A stretch of 55,655 nt of DNA, taken from the NCBI RefSeq assembly GCF_005404945.1, contig NZ_BJDG01000025.1, forward strand, positions 1 to 55,655, written 5' to 3'. The position numbers and the translations under genes are program-made. This document shows, piece by piece, positions 1-10,584 of this stretch. The notes under the pieces are model-generated. The model searched no databases and was not told where the DNA came from. It saw only the letters and a list, made by a program, of their open reading frames with translations. The stretch is from Lactiplantibacillus pingfangensis. GTDB lineage: Bacteria > Bacillota > Bacilli > Lactobacillales > Lactobacillaceae. Position 1 is the first letter of the stretch; each line of letters starts with the position of its first letter.

Positions 1-8
1 TGTACAGA

Positions 9-37
9 AAGCGCCCAGCCACGGGGCGGCTGGGCGC
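9..37 (-). terminator. Rho-independent terminator of the glycosyltransferase gene
   Basis: An 11-bp arm, AGCGCCCAGCC, pairs with GGCTGGGCGCT across a short loop. On the minus strand TTTC follows, about 45 nt after the glycosyltransferase stop. The stem is very GC-rich but the U-tract is short. Confidence 0.75.
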
Positions 38-81
38 TAATGATAGCTGATTACCAACAACAGTTGACAAAGAGCCATTTT

Positions 82-816
82 TTATTGGTTATTTAAATCT
101 TCACTAAAGGTGTGTTTGCGTTCTTGCTTCAAAATCTTCATCATTTTACGGCGAGCGGCGAAGAACGGAATCCCAATATGGGACAGGTTACTCCGAAAAC
201 GCCAGCGGTAATGATAAGTTTTATCCGTTAACAACTCTGCCGACTGAACGTAATTGGCATAGCGAAACGCAAAGAGTTGATCTTCAAGAAAGTTGATCTC
301 TTCATTGAAGGTTAAATGATGGGTCGTAATCATCGTTCGAATGAAGCACTTGTTCCACGAGAAGCCACCAACTGTGCCAAAATTAATGTTAGTGATGAGA
401 TCTTTTTGCGTATAAGTTTTGGCTGGACTAGGCACAGCTAAATAGCCAAAATGGCCGCAAATCACTAACTGTGTCTTTGGCGCAGCTTGATAGGCGGCTA
501 AAAAAGCGGCTAAGAAGTTGGGTTCAACCCAATCATCGCCATCGACAAAGCAGAGGTATTTTCCTTTGGCAGCGGCCATCCCAGAGTTACGAGCGGCTGA
601 AACGCCACGATTTTGGGCGTGGGTAATGACGTGAAAACGGTCATCACCCTTGATCAACGCCGCAATCTGGTCACCGGTGTCATCAGTTGAGCAGTCATTA
701 ACCACGATAACTTCAAAGTCAGTTACCGTTTGGCGTTGTAGACTGGTCAAGCAAGGATTAATAAATTTATGTTGATTGTACGCCGGTACAACCACTGAAA
801 AAAGGGGTGCAGACAC
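82..816 (-). CDS. Family 2 glycosyltransferase
   Basis: A 244-aa GT-A-fold enzyme expected to move a sugar from a nucleotide-sugar donor to a surface glycan or lipid acceptor on the cytoplasmic side of the membrane. The N-terminal strand VVVPAYNQ (residues 8-15), NDCSTDDT (40-47) and the metal-binding DGDD (92-95) are the usual GT2 hallmarks. The C-terminal third is variable and basic, and no membrane span is evident. The start is GTG at 816, preceded by GGAGG with good spacing; the next downstream in-frame ATG would cut into the fold. It is a monocistronic gene ending at a strong hairpin. The acceptor cannot be told from sequence; the neighbouring genes are catabolic and give no clue. Confidence 0.85.
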   Translation of the reverse strand: MSAPLFSVVVPAYNQHKFINPCLTSLQRQTVTDFEVIVVNDCSTDDTGDQIAALIKGDDRFHVITHAQNRGVSAARNSGMAAAKGKYLCFVDGDDWVEPNFLAAFLAAYQAAPKTQLVICGHFGYLAVPSPAKTYTQKDLITNINFGTVGGFSWNKCFIRTMITTHHLTFNEEINFLEDQLFAFRYANYVQSAELLTDKTYHYRWRFRSNLSHIGIPFFAARRKMMKILKQERKHTFSEDLNNQ

Positions 817-844
817 GCTAATTCCTCCATCGTAATTTGATATA

Positions 845-868
845 CTTTACCATTATAGCCGTAAAGTG
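845..868. promoter_or_regulatory. Inverted repeat upstream of the glycosyltransferase gene
   Basis: ACTTTAC and GTAAAGT are perfect 7-bp arms around a 10-nt centre, about 30 nt upstream of the GTG start. It could be an operator, or overlap the promoter. No regulator can be assigned. Confidence 0.35.
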
Positions 869-907
869 TGATGAAATTATAGCGAATTGTCCTTTTTTGA
901 GGATAAT

Positions 908-1615
908 TTAATTATTTGCGAGATTGGTCGTGTGAAAATAGAGCGCTAGGTCGGGATAAACGAAGACCGTATGGGAAAAATCAAGTAAACTATTATTCTT
1001 ATAATAATTGCAGGAATCGAGCGCCATGTATGTATCGCCATGACCTAGTTGGAGTAAACTCGCTTCTTCTTCCGTCAAATTCGTGAGTGACAAGTAATCA
1101 TCACTATTGGCAATCCCAATGCCATAAGCTTCATTAAGAAAGTCCCAAATCGAACTATTTACGGCTTCTGGTGAGAGGTAAGGGACCACGGAACGCAAAT
1201 AGTAGGCCTTTTCCAAACAATAGAGTTGATTATGCCAATAACGGAGGCGGATGACCCGATAGAGCTCGGAATTTTCTGCAATTTGCATTTGCTTCGCTAA
1301 AGCAGCGTCACTATGGATCGTGTCGAAGGTGACAATTTTAGAGACGAGGTCACGCGGATGCAACGCACTGCTAGGCATGGTTCTAGCAGATAAATTCACA
1401 ACGGTTTTATGACGAAGCTGAATTGTGGCGATGAAATAGCCACTCCCTTGAACGCGGCGTAATAAGCCTTGTTGGTAGACCAAATCAATCGCTTTGCGGA
1501 TCGTGTTGCGACTGACGTGATAGCGCGCCATCAATTGCGCTTCCGTGGGTAATTTTGTTTCGAATTCACCGTCTTGAATCGCATTAACGAGTTTGGTCGC
1601 AATATCACGGTACAT
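908..1615 (-). CDS. GntR/HutC-family (UTRA) transcriptional regulator
   Basis: A 235-aa regulator. The N-terminal winged helix (about residues 1-65) includes LPTEAQLMARYHVSRNTIRK and ends in the wing QGSGYFI. The C-terminal UTRA effector domain (about 85-230) usually binds a phosphorylated sugar. I chose ATG 1615 because AAGAAGTG lies 8 nt upstream; the longer form starting at 1633 has no Shine-Dalgarno. It is divergent from the PTS IIB gene, and two copies of a GGTACAAATTT-containing site lie in the shared spacer. The obvious role is control of the PTS and 6-phospho-beta-glucosidase genes and of itself. A near-identical site lies in front of the mupG-like gene at 10.4 kb. Confidence 0.9.
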   Translation of the reverse strand: MYRDIATKLVNAIQDGEFETKLPTEAQLMARYHVSRNTIRKAIDLVYQQGLLRRVQGSGYFIATIQLRHKTVVNLSARTMPSSALHPRDLVSKIVTFDTIHSDAALAKQMQIAENSELYRVIRLRYWHNQLYCLEKAYYLRSVVPYLSPEAVNSSIWDFLNEAYGIGIANSDDYLSLTNLTEEEASLLQLGHGDTYMALDSCNYYKNNSLLDFSHTVFVYPDLALYFHTTNLANN

Positions 1616-1655
1616 AGAAATCACTTCTTTCATCTAAGGGATATTAATAGTCAAA

Positions 1656-1730
1656 AAATTTATGGGTACAAATTTAATAAATTCAGTTTATTTAAACATT
1701 AGGACTTGTCAAATTTGTACCCATGACTTA
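1656..1730. promoter_or_regulatory. Paired GntR operators in the divergent spacer
   Basis: Site 1 (1656-1675) is AAATTTATGGGTACAAATTT, a near-palindrome. Site 2 (about 1711-1728) carries the same core inverted, AAATTTGTACCCAT. The 14-bp arms ATGGGTACAAATTT (1662-1675) and AAATTTGTACCCAT (1711-1724) are perfect reverse complements. Site 2 lies between the -35 and -10 of the PTS promoter, so occupancy should block transcription. Assignment to the adjacent GntR protein is inference from position and from the AT-rich palindrome typical of HutC-type regulators. Confidence 0.7.
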
Positions 1731-1734
1731 TAAT
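1706..1734 (+). promoter_or_regulatory. Sigma-A promoter of the PTS/beta-glucosidase genes
   Basis: TTGTCA (1706-1711), a 17-nt spacer, then TATAAT (1729-1734). This near-consensus promoter lies about 80 nt before the IIB start codon. Confidence 0.8.
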
Positions 1735-1745
1735 TCTAATTGTAA

Positions 1746-1759
1746 TGAAAGCGGTTTAG
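1746..1759 (+). promoter_or_regulatory. cre-like site (CcpA)
   Basis: TGAAAGCGGTTTAG matches the first 12 positions of the catabolite-responsive element and differs in the last two. It lies just downstream of the transcription start expected from the 1729-1734 -10 box, a usual position for CcpA repression. Confidence 0.6.
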
Positions 1760-1814
1760 TAAAGCAACCGCAGAATCACAATAAATTTAAAAACTATTTA
1801 GGAGCGTGTTTATT

Positions 1815-2126
1815 ATGGCTGAAAAAACAATTATGTTGGTATGTGCTGCAGGAATGTCTACATCACTTTTAGTTTCAAAGATGCAAAAGGCTGCTGAAGC
1901 AGACGGAATCGATGCAGAAATTTTTGCAACCGCTGCCAGTGACGCCGATGCAAAATTGGCTGAAAAGAATCCTGACATTTTAATGCTTGGACCACAAGTT
2001 CGTTACATGTTAAGTGATTTCCAAAAACGTGTTGATATTCCTGTTGAAGTCATCAACATGCAAGACTACGGTATGATGAACGGCGAAAAGGTACTTAAAG
2101 AAGCCGAAGCATCAATGGCCAAATAA
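1815..2126 (+). CDS. PTS lactose/cellobiose-type EIIB component
   Basis: A 103-aa cytoplasmic phosphocarrier of the lactose/cellobiose (Lac) PTS family. The N-terminal P-loop MLVCAAGMSTS holds the phosphorylatable Cys (about residue 10), and the length is typical of a stand-alone IIB. The start at 1815 is set by AGGAG at 1800-1804; the longer form from 1806 would overlap that site. A IIA gene follows after a 107-nt gap with a hairpin, then two 6-phospho-beta-glucosidases. No IIC permease gene is present on either side, so the membrane partner must be encoded elsewhere. It matches what I recall as pts20B of L. plantarum. The substrate is probably a beta-glucoside. Confidence 0.9.
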   Translation: MAEKTIMLVCAAGMSTSLLVSKMQKAAEADGIDAEIFATAASDADAKLAEKNPDILMLGPQVRYMLSDFQKRVDIPVEVINMQDYGMMNGEKVLKEAEASMAK

Positions 2127-2140
2127 TTAAATAACTAGAA

Positions 2141-2198
2141 GATGGGTGCTGCCAGACAGCGGATGAAGTTTAAAAACGGTCGGCAGCATTTTGATTGT
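2141..2198 (+). terminator. Hairpin between IIB and IIA genes
   Basis: TGCTGCC pairs with GGCAGCA across a loop of about 30 nt, followed by TTTTGATT. It is probably a partial terminator or processing hairpin that adjusts IIA expression relative to IIB. Confidence 0.45.
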
Positions 2199-2233
2199 GT
2201 GGGCACACGAAATAAGCTAAAAGGATGAGGATA

Positions 2234-2584
2234 ATGGCAGAAGAAAATCAAGTACCAACAGAAAAAGAAGCAAGCTTAGAAACAATCATGGGATTAATTG
2301 TTAATGGTGGGAACGCGAAGAGCTCAGCTTTCGAAGCAATCAAAGCCGCTAAAGAAAACGACTTTGAAACCGCTGATGCAAAGTTAAAGGAAGCTGACAA
2401 CTTCTTAACCGAAGCCCATAATTCTCAAACATCGATGTTAACCGCTGAAGCTAACGGTGAACACACCCATGTTTCATTACTCTTGGTCCATTCACAAGAC
2501 CACATGATGAATGCCATTACTTTCCGGGATTTAGCTGGTGAAATTGTTGATTTATACCGTCGCTTAGCTGCTGAAGATAAATAA
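2234..2584 (+). CDS. PTS lactose/cellobiose-type EIIA component
   Basis: A 116-aa, mostly helical IIA(Lac) protein that takes phosphate from HPr and passes it to IIB. The segment LLLVHSQDHMM contains the active-site His (about residue 86) in the family's VHxQDH context. An acidic 10-residue N-terminal extension precedes the first helix. The start at 2234 follows GGATGAGG; the track-style start at 2225 would put the codon inside the Shine-Dalgarno. A terminator-like hairpin and a 1.2-kb repeat island separate it from the glucosidases. Confidence 0.9.
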   Translation: MAEENQVPTEKEASLETIMGLIVNGGNAKSSAFEAIKAAKENDFETADAKLKEADNFLTEAHNSQTSMLTAEANGEHTHVSLLLVHSQDHMMNAITFRDLAGEIVDLYRRLAAEDK

Positions 2585-2596
2585 TCACGTCTTTGG

Positions 2597-2636
2597 GGAC
2601 CCAGACGAATACCTTGATGGTGTTGGTTGGGTCCTT
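2597..2636 (+). terminator. Terminator after the IIA gene
   Basis: GGACCCA pairs with TGGGTCC across a 24-nt loop and is followed by TTCTTTC. It lies 13 nt after the IIA stop and suggests that the PTS genes and the downstream glucosidases are at least partly separate transcripts. Confidence 0.6.
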
Positions 2637-2693
2637 CTTTCGTATCAAGGGCTTGCACTTGGAACGTAGATAGTCGATCGATTCCCGCCTGCC

Positions 2694-2837
2694 GGTCGTG
2701 GCCAGTTAGGGCTGGAACGCGGTGGGCACGTTTGGAAGCCACAGTGCGGTCTTCCAAGCCGGCCTTTTACTAAGCGGCCGGTAATTTCACCGCCCACTAA
2801 GTAAAATTTCACCGCTGAGTCCTAACTGACCACGACC
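2694..2837 (+). repeat. Structured repeat family B, copy B1
   Basis: The outer arms 2694-2713 and 2818-2837 form a 20-bp stem with two mismatches, ending in TTAGGGCT / AGTCCTAA. The interior has smaller hairpins, including TTGGAAG...CTTCCAA and a GGCCGG-rich stem, plus a TAAAATTTCACC tract. Most interior bases match copy B2 (3566-3710) in inverted orientation. Nothing in it is plausibly coding: open frames across it are not shared with B2. Confidence 0.75.
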
Positions 2838-2922
2838 TCTCGGCTAGCTAACGGTTAAAGAACGAAAATCACTAATAAATGTTGTCGTACTAGTACATTG
2901 GTAACGAAAATGGGTCGACGTT

Positions 2923-3110
2923 GTCGCTTCCGGCCGTCGCTGATTATATGCGGACGAGGGACTAGGCCAAGCCTGAAAAGCGGTCTTGGCCTTCGCCCGG
3001 AATGGTTGCAAAAACCGCAACTATCCCGGACCGTCCGTCCCGTAAGACCGGCAAAAGACGCCGCTCTAACGGGAATTTCACGTCCGATGCAATCAGCAAC
3101 GCCCTCCGGC
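2923..3110 (+). repeat. Structured intergenic repeat R, copy R1 (three inner hairpins)
   Basis: It starts with the family signature GTCGCTTCCGG and ends with CCTCCGGC. An outer stem pairs GTCGCTGATT...GCGGACG with CGTCCGATGCAATCAGC. Three inner hairpins follow in order: AGGCCAAG/CTTGGCCT, GGTTGC/GCAACT closed by CCGG, and CCCGT...CCGGC/GCCGC...ACGGG. It is closest to R6 (minus strand, 32953-33141). The full set of copies is described under findings. Confidence 0.85.
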
Positions 3111-3119
3111 TAGGTTAAT

Positions 3120-3300
3120 GGTTATAAAGTAACTGGCACTAAAAAGTGGTTGATTTGATTCTTAAAAGTCAATGAACGGATCGGCAATGTTTTGAACTTT
3201 CTAAATACTTTCATTGGCTATTCACATGTAACATTTGGCATGTAAATACTGCTACACTAGGATTAATAGCCACTAGTGTCCGTGCAACCTTTAGCAGTTA
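3120..3300 (-). repeat. Repeat module M3, copy M3a
   Basis: This AT-richer module follows R1 and recurs after R2 (about 7150-7275) and R6 (32775-32940, opposite strand). Shared text includes GGCAATGTTTTGA.CTTTCT and TTTCATTGG. Read on the minus strand, all three copies give a similar peptide (HTKYYS-like, then NES, then VQNIA) broken by stops, so it resembles the relic of a short coding sequence. No intact gene is present. Confidence 0.6.
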
Positions 3301-3565
3301 ATACGTTAGTATCAATTCTGGTTGGGTTGATAATATACGAAATGGTCAATAAGATTAGTATGCTCGAAACTATCCGGGTGTAAGTTTGGGCTAAAACTTA
3401 GCTTGATTCGGTAGCGAAACTAGTGGCTGACGATACTTGCCTAAGTCTAATCGGGATGAGACGTTGTGAGGTATTCTAACGGTTAGTTTTGAAATTTTCC
3501 TGACGAAGCATTACCCAACGGGCGGTTGTTCATGACTAACAGAATGTATGGTTATGTAGCCGTGA

Positions 3566-3710
3566 GGGTGGGGGGATTTAGGGCTCAGTGGTGAAATTTT
3601 ACTTGGCTGCCGGGTGATTTTACCGGCGGGTTAGTAAAAGGCCGGCTTTCGAGACCGCTTTGTGGCTCGAAAACGTGCCCACCACGTTCCAGCCCTAAAT
3701 CCCCCCACCC
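3566..3710 (-). repeat. Structured repeat family B, copy B2 (inverted relative to B1)
   Basis: The outer arms GGGTGGGGGGATTTAGGGCT (3566-3585) and its exact reverse complement (3691-3710) form a perfect 20-bp stem. The interior is the reverse complement of the B1 interior with scattered changes. The distal half of the stem differs completely from B1 yet still pairs. With B1 it brackets the R1-M3a stretch and about 260 bp (3301-3565) in which I see no gene or recognisable signal. Confidence 0.75.
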
Positions 3711-3770
3711 GGAAGGCGGCAAGCAGGCTCTATCCAAACGATTTAAACAAATAACACAAGAGAAATTTAG

Positions 3771-6683
<2,913 letters not shown>

Positions 6684-6706
6684 TTGAATTGAAATTATGA
6701 AACGAA

Positions 6707-6750
6707 AAGGGTCTGTATTGTCATTAAATGTGACGATGCAGGCTTTTTTA
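6707..6750 (+). terminator. Terminator after the glucosidase pair
   Basis: GGGTCTGTATTGTCA pairs imperfectly with TGACGATGCAGGCTT and is followed by TTTTTT. Confidence 0.8.
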
Positions 6751-6834
6751 GGTTGGTATGTAAAAGGTTGCAAGATCAAAATTGCTAGTAACTACCGCCA
6801 TGTCAATGATTAGGACATGAAGATTATTGACATG

Positions 6835-7023
6835 GCCGCTTCCAGTCACCACTGATAACATGCGGCCGCGGGACCGGGTCAAGCCTGAGAAACGTCTTGG
6901 CCCTCGCCCAGAATCCTTGCACAAATCGCAAGTGTCCCGGACCGTCCGTGGCGTAACGCCGGCACGTTTCTTGCCGGCGTTACGCCACCTTCACGACCGA
7001 TGTTATCAGCGGTGACCTCCAGC
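6835..7023 (+). repeat. Structured intergenic repeat R, copy R2 (three inner hairpins)
   Basis: The outer stem pairs GTCACCACTGATAACAT with ATGTTATCAGCGGTGAC (one mismatch). Inner hairpins: GTCAAG/CTTGGC, CTTGC/GCAAG, and a very long GTGGCGTAACGCCGGCA / TGCCGGCGTTACGCCAC stem. A leader from about 6768 (AGATCAAAATTGCTAGTAAC) is shared with R4. Confidence 0.85.
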
Positions 7024-7029
7024 TAAGTT

Positions 7030-7147
7030 AACTGTTTTTAGGTTAGGTTTAGTGGAGGCAACCAGAATTGTTGTACCATGTCGGCTTTGAATCGAAGTCG
7101 CAGACCCGTACCATGGCTGCGACTGTCCCGCATCTCAAAGTGATTCT
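7030..7147 (+). repeat. Repeat module M2, copy M2a
   Basis: It follows R2, as M2 follows R4 and R7. Shared text includes TTTAG.GGAG, then GCAGAATTGTTGT-like sequence, a GGCTTTGAATCGAAG.CGCAGACC segment and GACTGTCCC. ACCATG-centred inverted arms suggest base pairing. Confidence 0.6.
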
Positions 7148-7149
7148 AC

Positions 7150-7275
7150 GTGACAGAGCGACGTCGGCCAGCTCGGCAATGTTTTGAGCTTTCTCAATGC
7201 TTTCATTGGTCATCCCTGAGTAATATTTCGTATGTAAATGCTGCTGCAATAGGAATACTAGCCACCTTACAATCT
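7150..7275 (-). repeat. Repeat module M3, copy M3b
   Basis: GGCAATGTTTTGAGCTTTCT and ATATTTCGTATGTAAATGCT match M3a and M3c. On the minus strand an uninterrupted stretch reads HTKYYSGMTNESIEKAQNIAEL. The same peptide is broken by stops in M3a and M3c, so I treat it as a relic and not a gene. From 7276 to 7434 I see only the ribosome binding site of the next gene. Confidence 0.55.
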
Positions 7276-7434
7276 GCAGTTGGTGTGAGTAATTTGGCTG
7301 GCGGAATGACCGAAGATAGGTTGACCTTTAAATCATCAACATACGAATGATCTTTACCATCTATATCGAGTAATGTACAATTATCAGTAGATAAGACTTA
7401 AATCGGTGACAAAATCTTTTCAGCGGAGGCGAAG

Positions 7435-7974
7435 ATGTATTTATATCCAAATTATTTGATTTGGCATATTTCTGACCAGTTAGTAATTGATCGGCTAGTA
7501 ACCTTAATGGTGGCATATTCAGCTTGGTTCTTGATCGCGATATCATTGCAAGTCGTTGAGTTACTTAAAACTAAAAATGGCGGAATTAATCGGATTGTTG
7601 CTTCTAAATCAAGGCGAACCTTGATCCTGAGAATTTGTTTTCACATTATTTTGTGGTCATTTGGCGCAGTACAAATTTTGGCAATATATTTTAATCTACC
7701 GATTTCAAAGTTTCAATGGCATATTGGCTTTTTCTGCAATATCATTTTGATTGAACTGTTGATATATTCAGTACTTTTTGATTGGGTGGCGACTAAAAAT
7801 GACGATTCAATTTCTCGAAGACTCACGGATGTGCAAAAAAGTACATTAACGAGATTTGTCCAGATACATATTACGACAACACTGATCTCAAATATTTCAA
7901 TGATACCGACATTTGTCCTTGTGTACGATTACTTCACTGATTTTCCTAAAATACAATCCCTTATTTGGAATTAA
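7435..7974 (+). CDS. Hypothetical four-span membrane protein
   Basis: A 179-aa protein I do not recognise. Hydrophobic segments lie at about residues 20-42, 66-88, 95-118 and 147-168, separated by short charged loops (LLKTKNGG, ASKSRRT, ATKNDDSISRR). The start is supported by GGAGG 7 nt upstream. The gene is clearly AT-richer than its neighbours and sits directly behind the R2-M2-M3 repeat string. It ends at the strong shared terminator 7980-8021. Transfer with the repeats is possible but unproven. Confidence 0.65.
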   Translation: MYLYPNYLIWHISDQLVIDRLVTLMVAYSAWFLIAISLQVVELLKTKNGGINRIVASKSRRTLILRICFHIILWSFGAVQILAIYFNLPISKFQWHIGFFCNIILIELLIYSVLFDWVATKNDDSISRRLTDVQKSTLTRFVQIHITTTLISNISMIPTFVLVYDYFTDFPKIQSLIWN

Positions 7975-7979
7975 TCTAA

Positions 7980-8021
7980 AAAGGACCCACACAAAGCTAA
8001 ATGCCTTTGTGTGGGTCCTTT
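7980..8021. terminator. Bidirectional terminator between convergent genes
   Basis: AAAGGACCCACACAAAG and its exact complement CTTTGTGTGGGTCCTTT form a 17-bp perfect stem with an 8-nt loop between converging genes. Confidence 0.9.
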
Positions 8022-8029
8022 AAACCTGT

Positions 8030-9214
8030 TTAGAAATAATCAATCAATGCTGGCTTTTCATGAACCAAAACGGCATCTAACCGTTGGGCTGCCGATAAGT
8101 CGCCGGTAAGTTGACCGTGTTGCCAGGTGCTCGTCAGTGAACGCGTGCCGAACAAGGCTTTGGTCAACTGCTGAATACTTAGTTGCAGCGCTGACGGCTT
8201 AGTTAGATCGGTCGTGAGTCGATTCAAGGTAACGTTGCCGGCAACTAGCTGTAAGTCCCAAATGCCTTGATTTTGTGCCAAGGTGTCATCGGTTACGGCT
8301 AGCCGAATTGGGGCCAGATCAGTCCCAGTAAAAGGATATTTCTTGATGAAGTCGTGCAACAAAACGATTCGCGTCATCATATAAGGAACGGTTTTGACGG
8401 TCAGTGGGTAAGGGTCAGCCAATAAATCCAGTCCATGGCCATCGCTAGGGCCGTCATAACTGAACGTTTCAAACGTCGTCCCGTGTTTCGTGACAAAATT
8501 AGCGAGTCGTTCAAACGCGACGGGCGTACTCGTCGACCATTCTTGAATGGCGAAGTTAGTGGCTTGTCGCTCATAAATCAGATAACCTTCAATGTTACCC
8601 GTGGCATTCCGATAAATGGCGACCGACCAATCATGTTTCAACTGGAGGTAGTTTAACCACCAGTCAGGGCGAATGAGGCCGCCACGTTGATTGGCCGGTT
8701 GGGCAGCGTAAAAGTCATTGACCAACGCCAGACCGTCATTGCCATAGCGGGTAATGGTCCCGCTGAAATCACTCGGCTTAATCCGCGGTAAGTCCTTGGC
8801 CGCAATGGTTTGGATCGTATGATTGAAAGTCTGCTCGTAACCGAATTTTCGGTAATAAGCGTATGAAAATGGGGCCAGATACGAGAGCTCGATATGGTTA
8901 GTGGCCATTTCATTGAGGGCAGCGGTCAGTAATTTACCGGCACCACCGCGGCCAGAATATTCTGGCGCACTCATCACGTCGCCAATCCCGTTCATCCCAT
9001 AGTTAACACCGTGAAAGTTAATTTGAAACGGCAAGCTATACAGACCACTGACCAGTTTAGTTTGGTCATGAAGACCATAGATCCAGCCATGTTGGTAGCG
9101 GTCCATGAAGAAGGCCCGTCGTTCCGGGGTATCTTGCCGGTTAAAGGCATATTGGTATAACTGATAAAAGGCTTCGCGGTCCTCATCAGTTGTTAACCGT
9201 AAATTTTCTGTCAT
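8030..9214 (-). CDS. Eis-like GNAT-family N-acetyltransferase
   Basis: A 394-aa protein of the Eis type: an N-terminal GNAT domain (about residues 1-140), a second GNAT-like domain (about 150-290) and a C-terminal SCP2-like domain (about 290-394). The acetyl-CoA loop region is visible at SGRGGAGKLL, after the strand NGIGDVMSAPEY. The family acetylates amines, in some species aminoglycosides; the real substrate here is unknown. GGAGG sits 8 nt before ATG 9214. It lies 13 nt after the mupG-like gene and is probably co-transcribed with it. Confidence 0.85.
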   Translation of the reverse strand: MTENLRLTTDEDREAFYQLYQYAFNRQDTPERRAFFMDRYQHGWIYGLHDQTKLVSGLYSLPFQINFHGVNYGMNGIGDVMSAPEYSGRGGAGKLLTAALNEMATNHIELSYLAPFSYAYYRKFGYEQTFNHTIQTIAAKDLPRIKPSDFSGTITRYGNDGLALVNDFYAAQPANQRGGLIRPDWWLNYLQLKHDWSVAIYRNATGNIEGYLIYERQATNFAIQEWSTSTPVAFERLANFVTKHGTTFETFSYDGPSDGHGLDLLADPYPLTVKTVPYMMTRIVLLHDFIKKYPFTGTDLAPIRLAVTDDTLAQNQGIWDLQLVAGNVTLNRLTTDLTKPSALQLSIQQLTKALFGTRSLTSTWQHGQLTGDLSAAQRLDAVLVHEKPALIDYF

Positions 9215-9227
9215 CAGTTACGCCTCC

Positions 9228-10319
9228 TTATTTAGCAGGTAAAAACTTGAAATCCATCCAAGGCACTAATAAGCCCATGATTGGGAGTTCTGCAGCTGGA
9301 ATATGGCCAACCACGTTGATCCGACCAGTATTCTTGAAGTCGCGTAAGGCAATCTGAGTTTCACCTTTATATTGACCATATTCATCGTTGTCGATTAAGA
9401 CATCACCAACGTGTACATCGTCGGTATGCTTGGCTGGGAAGTCTTCATCTTTGTAAATGACCCGCGTTTGTGATGAACGGATCACATAGTCGGAGCAATC
9501 GCCACGATAAGTTTGTGATTGGTTGAAGAGGGCGGCATTTTCGGCCTTTGAAAGGTCAGCTGGCGTTTCAACATGCAATAAAGGTAGTGGACTGAAGAAG
9601 ACCTCACTAGCAGCCTTTAATTCAGCTTCGCTAGCATAGGCATTACCGATTAACACGTCGTCAATTAAACCGGTCAGCTTCAAATGTTGAACTTGAGTTG
9701 CAATTGGCAAGCCGCGATGGTCTTCTAACGTACAGAGACCATCTTGCATTGGCCAGGGCCCATAAGTTGCATCATTTGATGACACAAAGGCAGCGGTGTT
9801 AATGCCGTATTGCCGATATTGTTTAGAAGTTTCGACAAAGTAGTTAACGCCTAAACCAGTATATTGTTGTGGATAAAAATTATGGGAACCTAATAAATTA
9901 TCTTTTTCAGGATAGTAGTCCATAATCGTGTCAACGTAGTGCGTGCCTTTCGACATGTTGACTTCGATTTTGATGCCGTACTCGTTATGCGTCATCCGGG
10001 CTTCTTCTTGACCCGTGAATCCAAGGTCTAAACGGACTCCCCAGGCGCCTAAGTTGTGGAAAAATGAGAGATCGTCATAAGAAACGCCAAGTTGCTTGAA
10101 CAAGTCGGGGTTAACATCGACCATAACTTGTAACCCTAATTTGTTGGCATAAGTGATGACTTTTTTGAAATTAGCGACCACTTCATCTTTGTTGCCTTTA
10201 ATTTCTAGTAATGAAGTGAACACTCGTTGATAACCATACTTCGCTGCTAGATCTAAATAAGCAGCATCCTTTTCAAAGGTTGACCGTTCGGGATAAACGG
10301 ATACGCCAAGTTTACTCAT
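9228..10319 (-). CDS. mupG: MupG-type 6-phospho-N-acetylmuramidase (DUF871 family)
   Basis: A 363-aa TIM-barrel protein (about residues 1-245) with a C-terminal beta-rich domain (about 250-363). The N-terminus LGVSVYPERS and the motifs MVDVNPDLF and GSHNFYPQQYTGL match the DUF871/MupG family. Characterised MupG splits MurNAc-6-phosphate-GlcNAc produced by PTS uptake during cell-wall recycling; assignment by family only. The start follows GGAGGAATT. Just upstream are a cre-like site, an extended -10 and a GntR-type operator. The Eis-like gene follows 13 nt later. Confidence 0.85.
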   Translation of the reverse strand: MSKLGVSVYPERSTFEKDAAYLDLAAKYGYQRVFTSLLEIKGNKDEVVANFKKVITYANKLGLQVMVDVNPDLFKQLGVSYDDLSFFHNLGAWGVRLDLGFTGQEEARMTHNEYGIKIEVNMSKGTHYVDTIMDYYPEKDNLLGSHNFYPQQYTGLGVNYFVETSKQYRQYGINTAAFVSSNDATYGPWPMQDGLCTLEDHRGLPIATQVQHLKLTGLIDDVLIGNAYASEAELKAASEVFFSPLPLLHVETPADLSKAENAALFNQSQTYRGDCSDYVIRSSQTRVIYKDEDFPAKHTDDVHVGDVLIDNDEYGQYKGETQIALRDFKNTGRINVVGHIPAAELPIMGLLVPWMDFKFLPAK

Positions 10320-10347
10320 AAATTAATTCCTCCATGATAGTCGTAGT

Positions 10348-10361
10348 TGTATTCGCTTTCA
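10348..10361. promoter_or_regulatory. cre-like site in front of mupG
   Basis: TGTATTCGCTTTCA matches the CcpA consensus with one mismatch. It lies between the minus-strand -10 (TACAAT with upstream TGC, about 10362-10370) and the start codon, so CcpA binding would block transcription of the mupG-Eis pair. Confidence 0.65.
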
Positions 10362-10401
10362 TTGTAGCATGATTAATTGGTCCATACCAGCGAAAACCAC
10401 G

Positions 10402-10419
10402 AATTTGTTGGTACAAATT
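10402..10419. promoter_or_regulatory. GntR-type operator between mupG and the Tad2-like operon
   Basis: AATTTGTTGGTACAAATT is a perfect palindrome with 7-bp arms and a 4-nt centre. It matches site 1 of the 1.7-kb GntR spacer at 16 of 18 positions. It lies between mupG (minus) and the 10585 gene (plus) and abuts a candidate plus-strand -35 (TTGACT, 17 nt, GATTAT). Confidence 0.65.
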
Positions 10420-10584
10420 TGACTGCTGTTTTTATCGACGGGATTATGCTACGCTTTGAGTATTAATTGGACAGCGTGAACGATTGTTTTTTCAGTTACG
10501 GCTGGGCTGCGAGGATACTGGCCCATCTAAAGCTATCGGAAAGATTGTCGGTCATGATGAACAGACTATAATGGAGGAATTAAC

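Noticed and set aside
2425-2757. Minus-strand frame over the IIA gene end and B1
   Set aside because: Antisense to a clear IIA gene and extends into a repeat; no family resemblance.
2898-3113. Open frame across R1 (71 codons), with similar frames at 6827-7015, 32930-33166 and 52271-52543
   Set aside because: These frames run through the R stems. Pairing, not codon position, is conserved between copies, and none has a proper ribosome binding site.
7049-7249. Minus-strand frame of 66 codons containing HTKYYSGMTNES
   Set aside because: The same peptide is stop-broken in the other M3 copies, and the frame runs on into module M2. Treated as a relic in a repeat.
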